DNA of 64,000 nucleotides. It comes from Bacteroidales bacterium (GTDB lineage: Bacteria > Bacteroidota > Bacteroidia > Bacteroidales > ML635J-15). The notes under the pieces were generated by a model. It saw nothing but the letters and a program-made list of their open reading frames with translations. It had not been told where the DNA came from and ran no database searches. The number at the start of each line of letters is the position of its first letter. Within the stretch, counting starts at the first letter, position 1. Where the stretch lies: positions 17,108 through 81,107 of the forward strand of contig JAGCDJ010000017.1 in the NCBI GenBank assembly GCA_017651185.1. The letters run 5' to 3'. The position numbers were made by a program, and so were the translations under genes. Shown one piece after another: positions 27,633 to 35,188 of the stretch.

Positions 27633-28646
27633 ATGACAAACACACCATCCTCGTCCGAAATATTCTCGTGGTTGCAGCCTGGAGCATGGAGGGAACCTTG
27701 CATTGTCCATGTAACAATGGTCGCACAAGCACGTCAGCCTATTTTTGGTACACTTATGCACGACGGAACAAAAGCAGTAGTGGAAAAAACGCCGATAGGT
27801 TGGGTTCTCATAAATCAGCAGCGACGTATGCTCGAACTTTGTCCCGAAATAAAAATCCTTGCCGACAAAGTTATGCCAGACCACCATCACATTGTAATAC
27901 AAGTACTGCGTACCATGTCTCGAAGCATAAAAGAGGTTGTGCGCGGATATATGCAGGGTTGCAAGGCAGAAGCTCGTAAGTTGGGATTTGTCGGCAATAT
28001 ATACGATGCTCCACCATACTATCGCGTACTGACGCACAAGGGACAACTTAAATCAATGATAGAATATGTATATGCAAACGCAGAACGTTCATGGCAACGC
28101 AAACAGAATCCTGACCTTTTCAGAATCCATAGGCAGACTGAAGTTTGCGATTTGCAGTTCACCTCGTTGGGCAATCATTTTTTGCTGGATTGGCCAAATA
28201 GACAATTGGTGGAAATGTCGCGTTCCGCCACTGATGAGCCAATAGAACAACTATTGCAATACACATTAGCGCAAGCACGTAATGGTGCTGTCTCATATAC
28301 TGCGGCTATTAGCAAAGGTGAACAATTGATTGCACGCACACTGCGAGAGCAAGGATTTCCATTGGTTGTTCTACTAAACAACGGCTTTCCTGAAAGTGGT
28401 TCGCAACAAGAACGGTTTTACAAACCTGGTGGGGTTTATTTCGAGGCATGTTCAAAGGGACAACTATTACTATTGGAACCATTTGAACAAACATTTTTGG
28501 AAACTTCTGTTCGGCAGGCAACAGAAAAAGTACTTCGCAGAAAGGCAGAATCCAAGCATTATAGTTACGCCGAAATTTCGGTTGATTCCCAGCGTTACCG
28601 CTTTATTGCGCTTAACGAAATAGGCAGGCGAATTGTGGAAAAGTAG
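27633..28646 (+). CDS. RAYT-like (Y1 transposase) protein fused to DprA-like domain
   Basis: A 337-residue protein. The N-terminal half (about 20-160) resembles REP-associated tyrosine transposases: MPDHHHIVI carries the HUH pair His84/His86, then SIKEVVRGYMQGCKAEARKLGF, and MIEYVYANAERS holds the candidate nucleophilic Tyr (145 or 147) with the RAYT-like NP-type tail. The second half (about 185-330) looks like a Rossmann fold of the DprA/LOG kind: NGAVSYTAAISKGEQLIA, then FPLVVLLNNGF and CSKGQLLLLEP. Such fusions occur in Bacteroidota but I know no tested function. Short hairpins lie just before it and at its stop codon. TATCTTTG at 27516-27523 is a possible -7 box. Confidence 0.75.
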   Translation: MTNTPSSSEIFSWLQPGAWREPCIVHVTMVAQARQPIFGTLMHDGTKAVVEKTPIGWVLINQQRRMLELCPEIKILADKVMPDHHHIVIQVLRTMSRSIKEVVRGYMQGCKAEARKLGFVGNIYDAPPYYRVLTHKGQLKSMIEYVYANAERSWQRKQNPDLFRIHRQTEVCDLQFTSLGNHFLLDWPNRQLVEMSRSATDEPIEQLLQYTLAQARNGAVSYTAAISKGEQLIARTLREQGFPLVVLLNNGFPESGSQQERFYKPGGVYFEACSKGQLLLLEPFEQTFLETSVRQATEKVLRRKAESKHYSYAEISVDSQRYRFIALNEIGRRIVEK

Positions 28647-28662
28647 CGCGGATGGAATCCGC
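28643..28662. repeat. GTAG-led REP-like hairpin at the RAYT stop codon
   Basis: GTAG (28643-28646, its TAG being the stop codon), then c, GCGGAT (28648-28653), loop GGA and ATCCGC (28657-28662). A GTAG-type tetranucleotide 5' of a hairpin is the arrangement recognised by RAYT proteins in known REP systems. Confidence 0.6.
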
Positions 28663-28730
28663 TATAATAGACGGAACATTTGGACTAGCGCGCCAAAGTT
28701 CCTTTATTTCACCTCCACAAAAAATAAATT

Positions 28731-28760
28731 TTGCCGTTCCATTTCCATTCTTTATATTTG
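28731..28760 (+). promoter_or_regulatory. Canonical promoter of the structured RNA candidate
   Basis: TTG (28731-28733), a 19-bp spacer and TATATTTG (28753-28760). The surrounding 49 bp (28721-28769) match the promoter region at 62609-62657 in about 40 positions. Confidence 0.8.
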
Positions 28761-28765
28761 CGCTT

Positions 28766-28968
28766 GGTTTGGTTATGCCAAACCATACATATTGATTAAC
28801 GAAGCGTTATGCTCGTCTTGTTGACAGAAACCTGAGAAACTTCTGACAATGGCAAGAGGGTGTAATGGTTTGCGCGCAATGCGTGGACTATTTGCTATTT
28901 CTTCCATTAAAGGTAATCTCAGGACCTCTGTCAAAAGAAGTGGTATATCAGTGCCACGCTTCTTTTGT
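28766..28968 (+). ncRNA. Structured RNA candidate, 6S-like
   Basis: A roughly 200-nt unit with no ORF, bounded by a canonical promoter (28731-28760) and an intrinsic terminator (28933-28966). A 5' hairpin (GGTTTGG 28766-28772 with CCAAACC 28778-28784) comes first. The main part folds as a rod: TTGACAGA (28821-28828) with TCTGTCAA (28927-28934), CCTGAGA (28831-28837) with TCTCAGG (28917-28923), an asymmetric bubble, then TAATGG (28863-28868) with CCATTA (28904-28909). A rod with a central bubble at about this length is the shape of 6S RNA; a Bacteroidales-specific 6S class is known. The closing stem shares bases with the terminator. SRP RNA, tmRNA or RNase P hallmarks are absent. Confidence 0.5.
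28933..28966 (+). terminator. Terminator of the structured RNA candidate
   Basis: AAAAGAAG (28933-28940) pairs with CTTCTTTT (28959-28966), with an inner TGG/CCA stem (28941-28943, 28954-28956) and a 10-nt loop. Confidence 0.75.
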
Positions 28969-29011
28969 ATAATTGCCTATGGGGTGCTGGTGGGCAAGAA
29001 AACATAAAACG

Positions 29012-29533
29012 ATGAAGAAATATTTTATTACAGTAATCCTATTGATGCCATTTATAACAATGGCGCAAGATAACAATTTTATCGGATTCAGCATTGGTGG
29101 CGGATATGGATATAGCAAACCAATGCAATCACTAGTAGGTAGTGCAAGTTTTGACGGAGCTGTTTCGGTTAACAAAGCATTTGCTCTTGGTGGGTATATT
29201 TCATACAAGACAATGAATAACATTTCTGCAGGTATTTTATCGGTAACAGGCGAAAACGGCAAAACTGGTTTTATATTTGGAGCGGGGGTAAATTTCAGAA
29301 TACCGCGTTCATACGAAGATCTTGATAATGGTGAATTTTTGTATGACCGAAATGTGAATCTTGGAATAGATAGCGACTTGCGTTTCGGAGTAAAGTTTTC
29401 TGCACCTGTATATTTGTTTTTGAATTTGAATATTGGCAATATAAGTGGAGCAGACTACTACGATGATGAATATTTATGGACAAAACCGTTCGCACAAGTG
29501 ACATTAAATGTTGGTTATTATTTTAATAGATAA
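29012..29533 (+). CDS. Outer-membrane beta-barrel family protein
   Basis: A 173-residue protein with a signal peptide (about 1-19, MKKYFITVILLMPFITMAQ) and then alternating amphipathic strands rich in Gly and aromatic residues (FIGFSIGGGYGYSK; IFGAGVNFRIP; NVGYYFNR at the end). A Tyr-Phe close to the C-terminus suits barrel insertion. I chose the ATG at 29012 because an upstream in-frame ATG gives no signal peptide. It is followed 10 bp later by the FISUMP lipoprotein, so the two are probably co-transcribed. TATAATTG at 28968-28975 is a weak -7 candidate. Confidence 0.78.
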   Translation: MKKYFITVILLMPFITMAQDNNFIGFSIGGGYGYSKPMQSLVGSASFDGAVSVNKAFALGGYISYKTMNNISAGILSVTGENGKTGFIFGAGVNFRIPRSYEDLDNGEFLYDRNVNLGIDSDLRFGVKFSAPVYLFLNLNIGNISGADYYDDEYLWTKPFAQVTLNVGYYFNR

Positions 29534-29543
29534 GGTTAAGATT

Positions 29544-30986
29544 ATGAAAAAAAGTATATTATGCGCAATAGTAATTGCATTGGCAGCAGCAACAGGATTG
29601 CTGTATATTGGATGTGAAAAACACAATTCATTGATTGAGGCAGAGAAGAACAAACCGCAGGTCGAAACTCTAAATGCAACTGGTGTGTATGCAAATACAG
29701 CGACAATACGAGGAAATGTCGTTTCATGTGGGCGTTATAAAATAACGAAGCAGGGCTTTTTCTATGGAACCGACAGCGGATTTGCCAATAGTAATTTTGT
29801 AAGTTGCGGTTCCGGTGCTGGTGAATACGAAACTAGTATCAGTAATTTGAGTCCATCTACAACTTATTATTTCAAGGCTTATGCTGAAAATAGAGTTGGG
29901 TTCGCCTATGGTGAAGTGGCAAGTTTTACAACAGCACAAGACCCAATTGCTGGTAACGAAAATGGTAATGGAGATGGTGGAAGTGGAGATGATAATAACG
30001 GAAATGGAGAAGACAATGGTGGCGACAACGGAAATGGAGAAGACAATGGCGGAGACAACGAAGAACCTGTAACTATTCCAGTAGTCCAAACTAATCCAGC
30101 AACCAATGTTAATGGAACTACTGCCACTTTGAATGGAAGTATAACCGACAATGGTGGTGCAGAAATAACAGACAAAGGTTTCAAGTATGGAATTTCTCCA
30201 TCAAGTTTAGACATCTCTGTTTCTGCTGGTAATGGAACAGGTGCTTTTGCTACTGAGTTGACCGGATTAACTGTCAATACCACATACTACTATTGCGCAT
30301 ACGCTACAAATTCGGCAGGAACTGGAATTGGCGAAGTAAAAGTTTTTGCAACTAACTCAATTTGTGATTGCGGAACAGTAACAGACTATGATGGTAATGT
30401 ATATCAAACTATTCAAATTGGAGAACAGTGTTGGATGAGAGAGAATTTAAAGGTTTCTCACTATAAAGATGGTGTTGATATTCCTGATTTAATAGCTGCC
30501 TATGATAATGATGATAGTATTCCCAAATATGGATATTTATATAAATCCTCTTCTATAAAGACAGAGTCACAGCAAGATAAAATATGTCCATCGGGATGGC
30601 ATATGCCCACAGTTGAAGAATTTAGAGACCTTAGAGATTATTTACAATATCATCCAAATTATGTTTGTGGAAGTAATTCTTTATATATAACCAAAAGTAT
30701 GGCAGCAAAAGAAGGATGGGAAAGTTCATCCGAATTTTGCGCTCCAGGTTATGATATGACAACAAATAACTCTAGTGGATTTAATGCATTGCCTGTTGGT
30801 TCCGCTGATGTATATGACCATATAGACTGGGGATACCAATGCAATTTTTTCGTATATGGCATAGTTAGTGGTGATACTAGGAATTCAATAGTTTGGATTA
30901 AGAGCAATAGTTCTGAAATTGGGGGAATAATTAATGATTCTAACCGATTTAACCTACGAGGCTCTATTAGGTGTATAAAAGATTAA
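29544..30986 (+). CDS. Lipoprotein with Fn3-like repeats and FISUMP domain
   Basis: A 480-residue surface or periplasmic lipoprotein: signal peptide with lipobox YIGC (Cys near residue 23), a fibronectin-like module with GxxYxxxxxxxxxxxASFTT (about 45-130), a low-complexity Gly/Asn/Asp/Glu linker (about 137-172), a second similar module (about 180-270), then a Fibrobacter-succinogenes-major-paralogous (FISUMP) domain (DYDGNVYQTIQIGEQCWMRENL; ICPSGWHMPTVEEF; SIRCIKD at the end). This domain has a C-type-lectin-like architecture and is multiplied in many Bacteroidota genomes. ATG at 29544 gives the signal peptide. Base composition is AT-rich in the second half. Confidence 0.88.
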   Translation: MKKSILCAIVIALAAATGLLYIGCEKHNSLIEAEKNKPQVETLNATGVYANTATIRGNVVSCGRYKITKQGFFYGTDSGFANSNFVSCGSGAGEYETSISNLSPSTTYYFKAYAENRVGFAYGEVASFTTAQDPIAGNENGNGDGGSGDDNNGNGEDNGGDNGNGEDNGGDNEEPVTIPVVQTNPATNVNGTTATLNGSITDNGGAEITDKGFKYGISPSSLDISVSAGNGTGAFATELTGLTVNTTYYYCAYATNSAGTGIGEVKVFATNSICDCGTVTDYDGNVYQTIQIGEQCWMRENLKVSHYKDGVDIPDLIAAYDNDDSIPKYGYLYKSSSIKTESQQDKICPSGWHMPTVEEFRDLRDYLQYHPNYVCGSNSLYITKSMAAKEGWESSSEFCAPGYDMTTNNSSGFNALPVGSADVYDHIDWGYQCNFFVYGIVSGDTRNSIVWIKSNSSEIGGIINDSNRFNLRGSIRCIKD

Positions 30987-30990
30987 TGCA

Positions 30991-32193
30991 ATGAATTACA
31001 TACACTACATAACATCAGAAGATATTTGGAATATCTTACTGATAATATCAACAATTGTGACATCGGCATCTGCAATAATGCTACCGCTTTTGCTAAATAC
31101 AATAAGCAGAATAGACGAAAAGTACTTGGCATCACTGGATATTGTACATTCTTTTAAAAATAGTAGCCCGTACAATATGTTTTACTACTCGGCAATAGCA
31201 TCTTTTATTCTATTAGGTATATCTATCATCCTTATACTCACAACTGAATGTTGCTGTATAAATGTGTTTTTCGTCATTCTTACAGCATGTTTCATTGTCG
31301 TCCTACTAGTTGGTCTGTTTACATGCATAGAATTGATATACAAGTTTCACATACCTAGTAAGTTGTATGAATATCTAAAAAAACGATACGAAAAGACATC
31401 GAATGTAATATATTTTAATGCAATCAAAAAGGTTCTTCATTATGTAATTCGTTCTGGAGACACAGACCTTAGGGATAAAATAATGGATTTTTTTACGCAA
31501 TGTGTTAAAAATCAGAACAAGAAAAATGAGAAATGGAGAACCTGTCTTCACAATTTTGCAAATGAAACATTGGAATTTTCGTTTTCTGAAGATGGTCCTG
31601 GAACAAGATTGTTTGACAATAGTGTCATAATGGAATTTTTCTTCAAAGAAGAAATGGACCAGTATGACTATAATGTACTATGGGTTAACTTGGTTAAAGC
31701 AGTATGCAGGAAGAAAGAACAATTTGTGCTGGAATATTTTTCTAGAGCAGAAACTTATTTAATTACAAATCAAAAAGTTAATAAGCAGATATTCCGAGAG
31801 TTTCATTATATTGTATTAGCAATGATCTTGTATTCTGGCAATTATTTCCTTTTAAAGAGAATAATCATGAAAGACAGATTCTCTACGCTTATTTTAAAAT
31901 TTGATAGTACCTTTGCAAATCCGATTTCCGAAGATATAGCAATGAAATACCCATTTCCAGACATAACGGAAAACTATATTGTAAAAAGCGAGTATCTTGA
32001 AGATGATTGGGGCAAAACCCCTATCAAGTGGACTAATAGGATTTATGCATTGCTATTCATTAGAGATTGCAAAGCAATAGATGTAAAGAAAAATAATTAT
32101 TATTCAAAACTAAATGTCACAATTCAGCAGGAAGTTGATAAATTATCTCAAGATATAAACTTGCTGGATGCTTTGGGATTGAAATGTGAATAA
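30991..32193 (+). CDS. Membrane protein of unknown function
   Basis: A 400-residue protein starting 4 bp after the FISUMP gene. Three hydrophobic segments lie in the first third (about 12-35, 65-85 and 92-115); the remaining 280 residues look cytosolic, helical and charged, with many Lys, Tyr and Phe. I recognise no catalytic motif or family. Codons are markedly AT-rich compared with the housekeeping neighbours, which suggests an accessory gene. Its tight spacing suggests it shares a transcript with the beta-barrel and FISUMP genes. Confidence 0.75.
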   Translation: MNYIHYITSEDIWNILLIISTIVTSASAIMLPLLLNTISRIDEKYLASLDIVHSFKNSSPYNMFYYSAIASFILLGISIILILTTECCCINVFFVILTACFIVVLLVGLFTCIELIYKFHIPSKLYEYLKKRYEKTSNVIYFNAIKKVLHYVIRSGDTDLRDKIMDFFTQCVKNQNKKNEKWRTCLHNFANETLEFSFSEDGPGTRLFDNSVIMEFFFKEEMDQYDYNVLWVNLVKAVCRKKEQFVLEYFSRAETYLITNQKVNKQIFREFHYIVLAMILYSGNYFLLKRIIMKDRFSTLILKFDSTFANPISEDIAMKYPFPDITENYIVKSEYLEDDWGKTPIKWTNRIYALLFIRDCKAIDVKKNNYYSKLNVTIQQEVDKLSQDINLLDALGLKCE

Positions 32194-32229
32194 ATAATCT
32201 AATGGTTTGTAGAGTTATGTAATATTACG

Positions 32230-32260
32230 GCAGTCGGCAATGGTCGGCTGCTGTTTTTTT
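32230..32260 (+). terminator. Terminator after the membrane protein
   Basis: GCAGTCGGC (32230-32238) pairs with GTCGGCTGC (32243-32251), including two G-U pairs, around an AATG loop and is followed by seven or more T. The rest of the gap to ruvB (32261-32487) is AT-rich with no gene. Confidence 0.82.
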
Positions 32261-32487
32261 GTTAATACAATTGCTACAAATTTTTTATTAGGCATAAAAT
32301 TATAAATGTTTTGTTAGCCAGTAACTTGCCTTTAGAAATTCCGTTATATTCGCACCCTTTTGAGATTTTTCTGCTGCTGTATTTACACCTTTTTAAGATT
32401 TTTGAACAAATTAATTTAGAAAAATTTGTTGTGAAAAAAGTGTGGGCAAGTTTCAAACCTGTCCACACAATAATATTGTAACTGAAA

Positions 32488-33510
32488 TTAAAACAATGTC
32501 TCCTGCTTTCCTGGCATAAACTTGTTCAAGTGTTTGTAGGCCTTTTCGGTGGCTTCGCGACCACGCGGTGTGCGTTTGATGAAACCTTCCATAATGAGGA
32601 ATGGTTCGTAAACTTCCTCCAATGTGCCTTCGTCTTCGCCGACAGCGGTTGCAATGGTCTTCAGACCGACAGGTCCGCCACCGAACTTCTCGATTATTGT
32701 AAGCAGGATCTTGTTGTCCTGCTCGTCAAGTCCATACTGGTCGATGTTGAGAGCCGACAGTGAATGCTTTGCAATAGCAAGGTCGATGCTTCCGTTGCCA
32801 ATAACCTGCGCAAAGTCGCGCACGCGACGGAGCAGGGAGTTTGCAATACGTGGTGTTCCACGGCTACGGCGTGAAATTTCGTATGTTGCTTCCTCCGAGA
32901 TTTCAACGTTAAGCAATGAAGCAGAACGCTTTACAATCTTGCAGAGAATATCGGCGGTATAGTACTGCAAATGGCAGTTGATGCCAAAACGCGCACGCAA
33001 CGGACTGGTTAGCAAACCAGAACGGGTTGTCGCACCGATTAGCGTAAACGGCTCGAGTGGAATCTGCACAGAACGTGCCGCAGGACCTTTGTCAATAAGT
33101 ATGTCGATGCGGAAATCCTCCATTGCGGAATAAAGATATTCCTCAACAAGCGGATTCAGACGGTGGATTTCGTCAATGAAAAGCACATCGTTCTTTTCGA
33201 GGCTTGTGAGAAGTCCAGCAAGGTCGCCGGGCTTGTCGAGAACAGGTCCTGATGTGGTCTTGAAACCGACGCCAAGTTCGTTTGCAATTATATTTGCCAA
33301 AGTAGTCTTGCCCAGTCCCGGAGGTCCGTGCAACAAGACATGGTCGAGTGCTTCTTCGCGCAGTTTGGCTGCCTTTACGAAGACTTTCAGGTTCTCGACA
33401 ATATTATTTTGTCCGTTGAAGTCCTCAAAATCGAGCGGTCGCAGAGCTTTCTCAAACTCTTTTTCTGCCGACGACATGGTTTCCTCTTCCGGACGGACAT
33501 AATTGTTCAT
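32488..33510 (-). CDS. ruvB: Holliday junction branch-migration helicase subunit RuvB
   Basis: The AAA+ motor that drives branch migration with RuvA at Holliday junctions. Motifs: Walker [16 protein letters not shown] (about residue 64), Walker [11 protein letters not shown], sensor 1 [10 protein letters not shown], Arg-finger region LRARFGI and the C-terminal winged helix ([41 protein letters not shown]). The length of 340 is typical. A TAACTTTG -7 box lies on the minus strand at 33527-33534. Confidence 0.98.
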   Translation of the reverse strand: MNNYVRPEEETMSSAEKEFEKALRPLDFEDFNGQNNIVENLKVFVKAAKLREEALDHVLLHGPPGLGKTTLANIIANELGVGFKTTSGPVLDKPGDLAGLLTSLEKNDVLFIDEIHRLNPLVEEYLYSAMEDFRIDILIDKGPAARSVQIPLEPFTLIGATTRSGLLTSPLRARFGINCHLQYYTADILCKIVKRSASLLNVEISEEATYEISRRSRGTPRIANSLLRRVRDFAQVIGNGSIDLAIAKHSLSALNIDQYGLDEQDNKILLTIIEKFGGGPVGLKTIATAVGEDEGTLEEVYEPFLIMEGFIKRTPRGREATEKAYKHLNKFMPGKQETLF

Positions 33511-33587
33511 AGTGAATATTTTTTTGCAAAGTTAAGCAAAAAAACGATTGAGGTTCGGTATGAGAACCCACGTTTAATAGAATTTTA

Positions 33588-33866
33588 TCAACATTGTTTT
33601 TCCCTTTTGCCGAATACATATTTCCATGTGCATTCGTCGGGAACAGGGTCGTAGCCGCTGCCTCCCCAAGGATTGCAACTTAGTATCCTTCTGGCGGTTA
33701 GGAAGAATCCTTTCAATACTCCATGCTTGCGGAAAGCATCGAGTCCGTATGCTGAGCAAGTTGGTGTGTAACGGCACGAATTGGGCAGGAGGGGAGATAT
33801 GAGTTTCCTGTAGATTTGAATCAGCAAAACGAATGGAAATGTCAATATTTTTCTGATTATTGGCAT
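33588..33866 (-). CDS. yidD: Membrane protein insertion efficiency factor YidD
   Basis: A 92-residue protein of the YidD/HpaA-like family that assists YidC-dependent insertion. It has the usual N-terminal amphipathic stretch ([21 protein letters not shown]), then [15 protein letters not shown] with the conserved Cys pair, and the C-terminal [12 protein letters not shown] signature. Its ATG shares a base with the stop codon of the upstream regulator gene (TAATG), so translation is coupled. Pairing with a regulator rather than with rnpA or yidC is unusual. Confidence 0.95.
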   Translation of the reverse strand: MPIIRKILTFPFVLLIQIYRKLISPLLPNSCRYTPTCSAYGLDAFRKHGVLKGFFLTARRILSCNPWGGSGYDPVPDECTWKYVFGKREKQC

Positions 33867-34948
33867 TATGCGGATTTTTCTATGTTCCTTTTGCCAGCAA
33901 TGGCTTCCTTGAGAGGTTCAAATTGACGGCGTGTATTTGGGCAGAGGTTGACATTTGCTTCGCAGAGCCGTCTTGCGTCTTCGGAATGCTTCTTGAACCA
34001 CATTGTAATGGATGCAGATGAAACGCCAAGAGCTTCGGCGATGTTAACAGCGGTAGGCCTTTGCCCGCGATCCTTGGTTGTATTGTAGGCATCTTCGAGA
34101 CGTTCAAGGTATGCAATGATTTTTGAATGCCGTTTTTCAAGTACGCTTTCTTGTCTTGCAACCGATGTTTCGCTTGGTGCATCGTGCTTTACCAAAATAT
34201 CGGTATCGTCTATTTCAATCTGCGAATTGTCGTAAACTTCGGCCTTGAAACTTGCTGCCCGTTCGAGAGCATTGATCAAAGGTTCCATATTGTCGCCTGC
34301 ATATTCGCTTACAACAGCTTCTGCATCTTTGGTGAGCGAAAAATCCTTTCCGAATTGTCTTCCGAGGGCGACAAGTTTTTCTTTGACAACCTTCATGGTC
34401 TTGTCGGCAGGAATTTCCATTTCGCGTTTCATTGCCGAAATAGTTCTATCCTTGTGCTTGATGTATTCAATTAGCATCTGCGTCTTGGATTCGCTTTGCC
34501 TTAGTATATCAACTAGCGATTTTGTTACCGAATAGCATAGTGCCGCTATTATTTCCTTATCCTGGACCGACATTTTTGTCTCGTAGCCGCCGCTTACCAT
34601 GATGTTGAGACTTCCGAGGGTCGGCCTGACGGTTACGTAATACAAGTCGTCGAGGTTGTCGATAGGGGACTGGTGCCTAATGCAAAGTGTGAGGTTTTGG
34701 TCTTCGAAGAGAACGCTGTCGCGGTTATCCGTTGTTTCCCACGAGGTGCGTTTGTTTTTTGTCTGCTTGCGCTTTTCAATTTCGCTGGTCGATATTATTC
34801 CGTCATCGTGAGAAAGAAGGTTCTCATCAAGCCACGTTTTCCTTATTCCATTGTTTGTTTGGTGAACGCACGAAACGGTATGCACCGACAATGTCTTCGC
34901 CAGAAGTAGCATTATCTCGTTACAGTAGTTTGTGCGTTTTAAGTCCAT
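33866..34948 (-). CDS. HTH protein with sigma54-activator-like lid region
   Basis: A 360-residue protein of no named family. Residues about 1-190 have no clear motif (a charged region, then [26 protein letters not shown]). Residues about 205-260 ([30 protein letters not shown]) resemble the small helical lid that follows the AAA+ core in sigma54 activators, but no Walker motifs are present. Residues about 300-335 form a helix-turn-helix ([23 protein letters not shown]). It is divergent from the FtsA-like gene and probably binds the TTTAAGC boxes between them. Promoter on the minus strand: TTG (35005-35007), 21 bp, TAAATTTG (34976-34983). Confidence 0.65.
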   Translation of the reverse strand: MDLKRTNYCNEIMLLLAKTLSVHTVSCVHQTNNGIRKTWLDENLLSHDDGIISTSEIEKRKQTKNKRTSWETTDNRDSVLFEDQNLTLCIRHQSPIDNLDDLYYVTVRPTLGSLNIMVSGGYETKMSVQDKEIIAALCYSVTKSLVDILRQSESKTQMLIEYIKHKDRTISAMKREMEIPADKTMKVVKEKLVALGRQFGKDFSLTKDAEAVVSEYAGDNMEPLINALERAASFKAEVYDNSQIEIDDTDILVKHDAPSETSVARQESVLEKRHSKIIAYLERLEDAYNTTKDRGQRPTAVNIAEALGVSSASITMWFKKHSEDARRLCEANVNLCPNTRRQFEPLKEAIAGKRNIEKSA

Positions 34949-34963
34949 TTAAGTTTTAAGTTT

Positions 34964-35050
34964 TTTAAGCGGTTGCAAATTTAATAAATTTAAATTGATT
35001 TAAGCAAATGAAAATTAAAATATTTAAGCGAAATTTTGCTTAAACTTAAA
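34964..35050. promoter_or_regulatory. Cluster of TTTAAGC operator-like boxes
   Basis: TTTAAGC occurs at 34964-34970, 34999-35005 and 35023-35029, with its complement GCTTAAA at 35038-35044 (an inverted pair with an 8-bp gap) and CTTAAA again at 35045-35050. One box overlaps the -33 element of the regulator promoter. This fits an operator for the divergent HTH protein. Confidence 0.55.
34976..35007 (-). promoter_or_regulatory. Promoter of the divergent regulator
   Basis: On the minus strand TTG (35005-35007), 21-bp spacer, TAAATTTG (34976-34983), about 28 bp before the start codon. Confidence 0.7.
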
Positions 35051-35068
35051 TAGATATTAGTTAAATTG

Positions 35069-35100
35069 TTGTTTTATAGTATTTTATGTTGGTATTTTTG
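35069..35100 (+). promoter_or_regulatory. Promoter of the FtsA-like gene
   Basis: TTG (35069-35071), 21-bp spacer, TATTTTTG (35093-35100). This predicts a leader of about 80 nt before the ATG at 35189. Confidence 0.65.
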
Positions 35101-35188
35101 CATCGGTTTAAATCGCTTTTAATTATGGTTAAATGGCCGATTGATAGAAAAATTAAATAATTTAAGTTAAAATTTAAAAATATAAGGT

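Noticed and set aside
35085..35102. Possible sigma54 promoter (TTGG...TTGC) upstream of the FtsA-like gene
   Set aside because: The GG and GC doublets are 7 bp apart rather than 10, and the sequence is better explained as a TATTTTTG -7 box.
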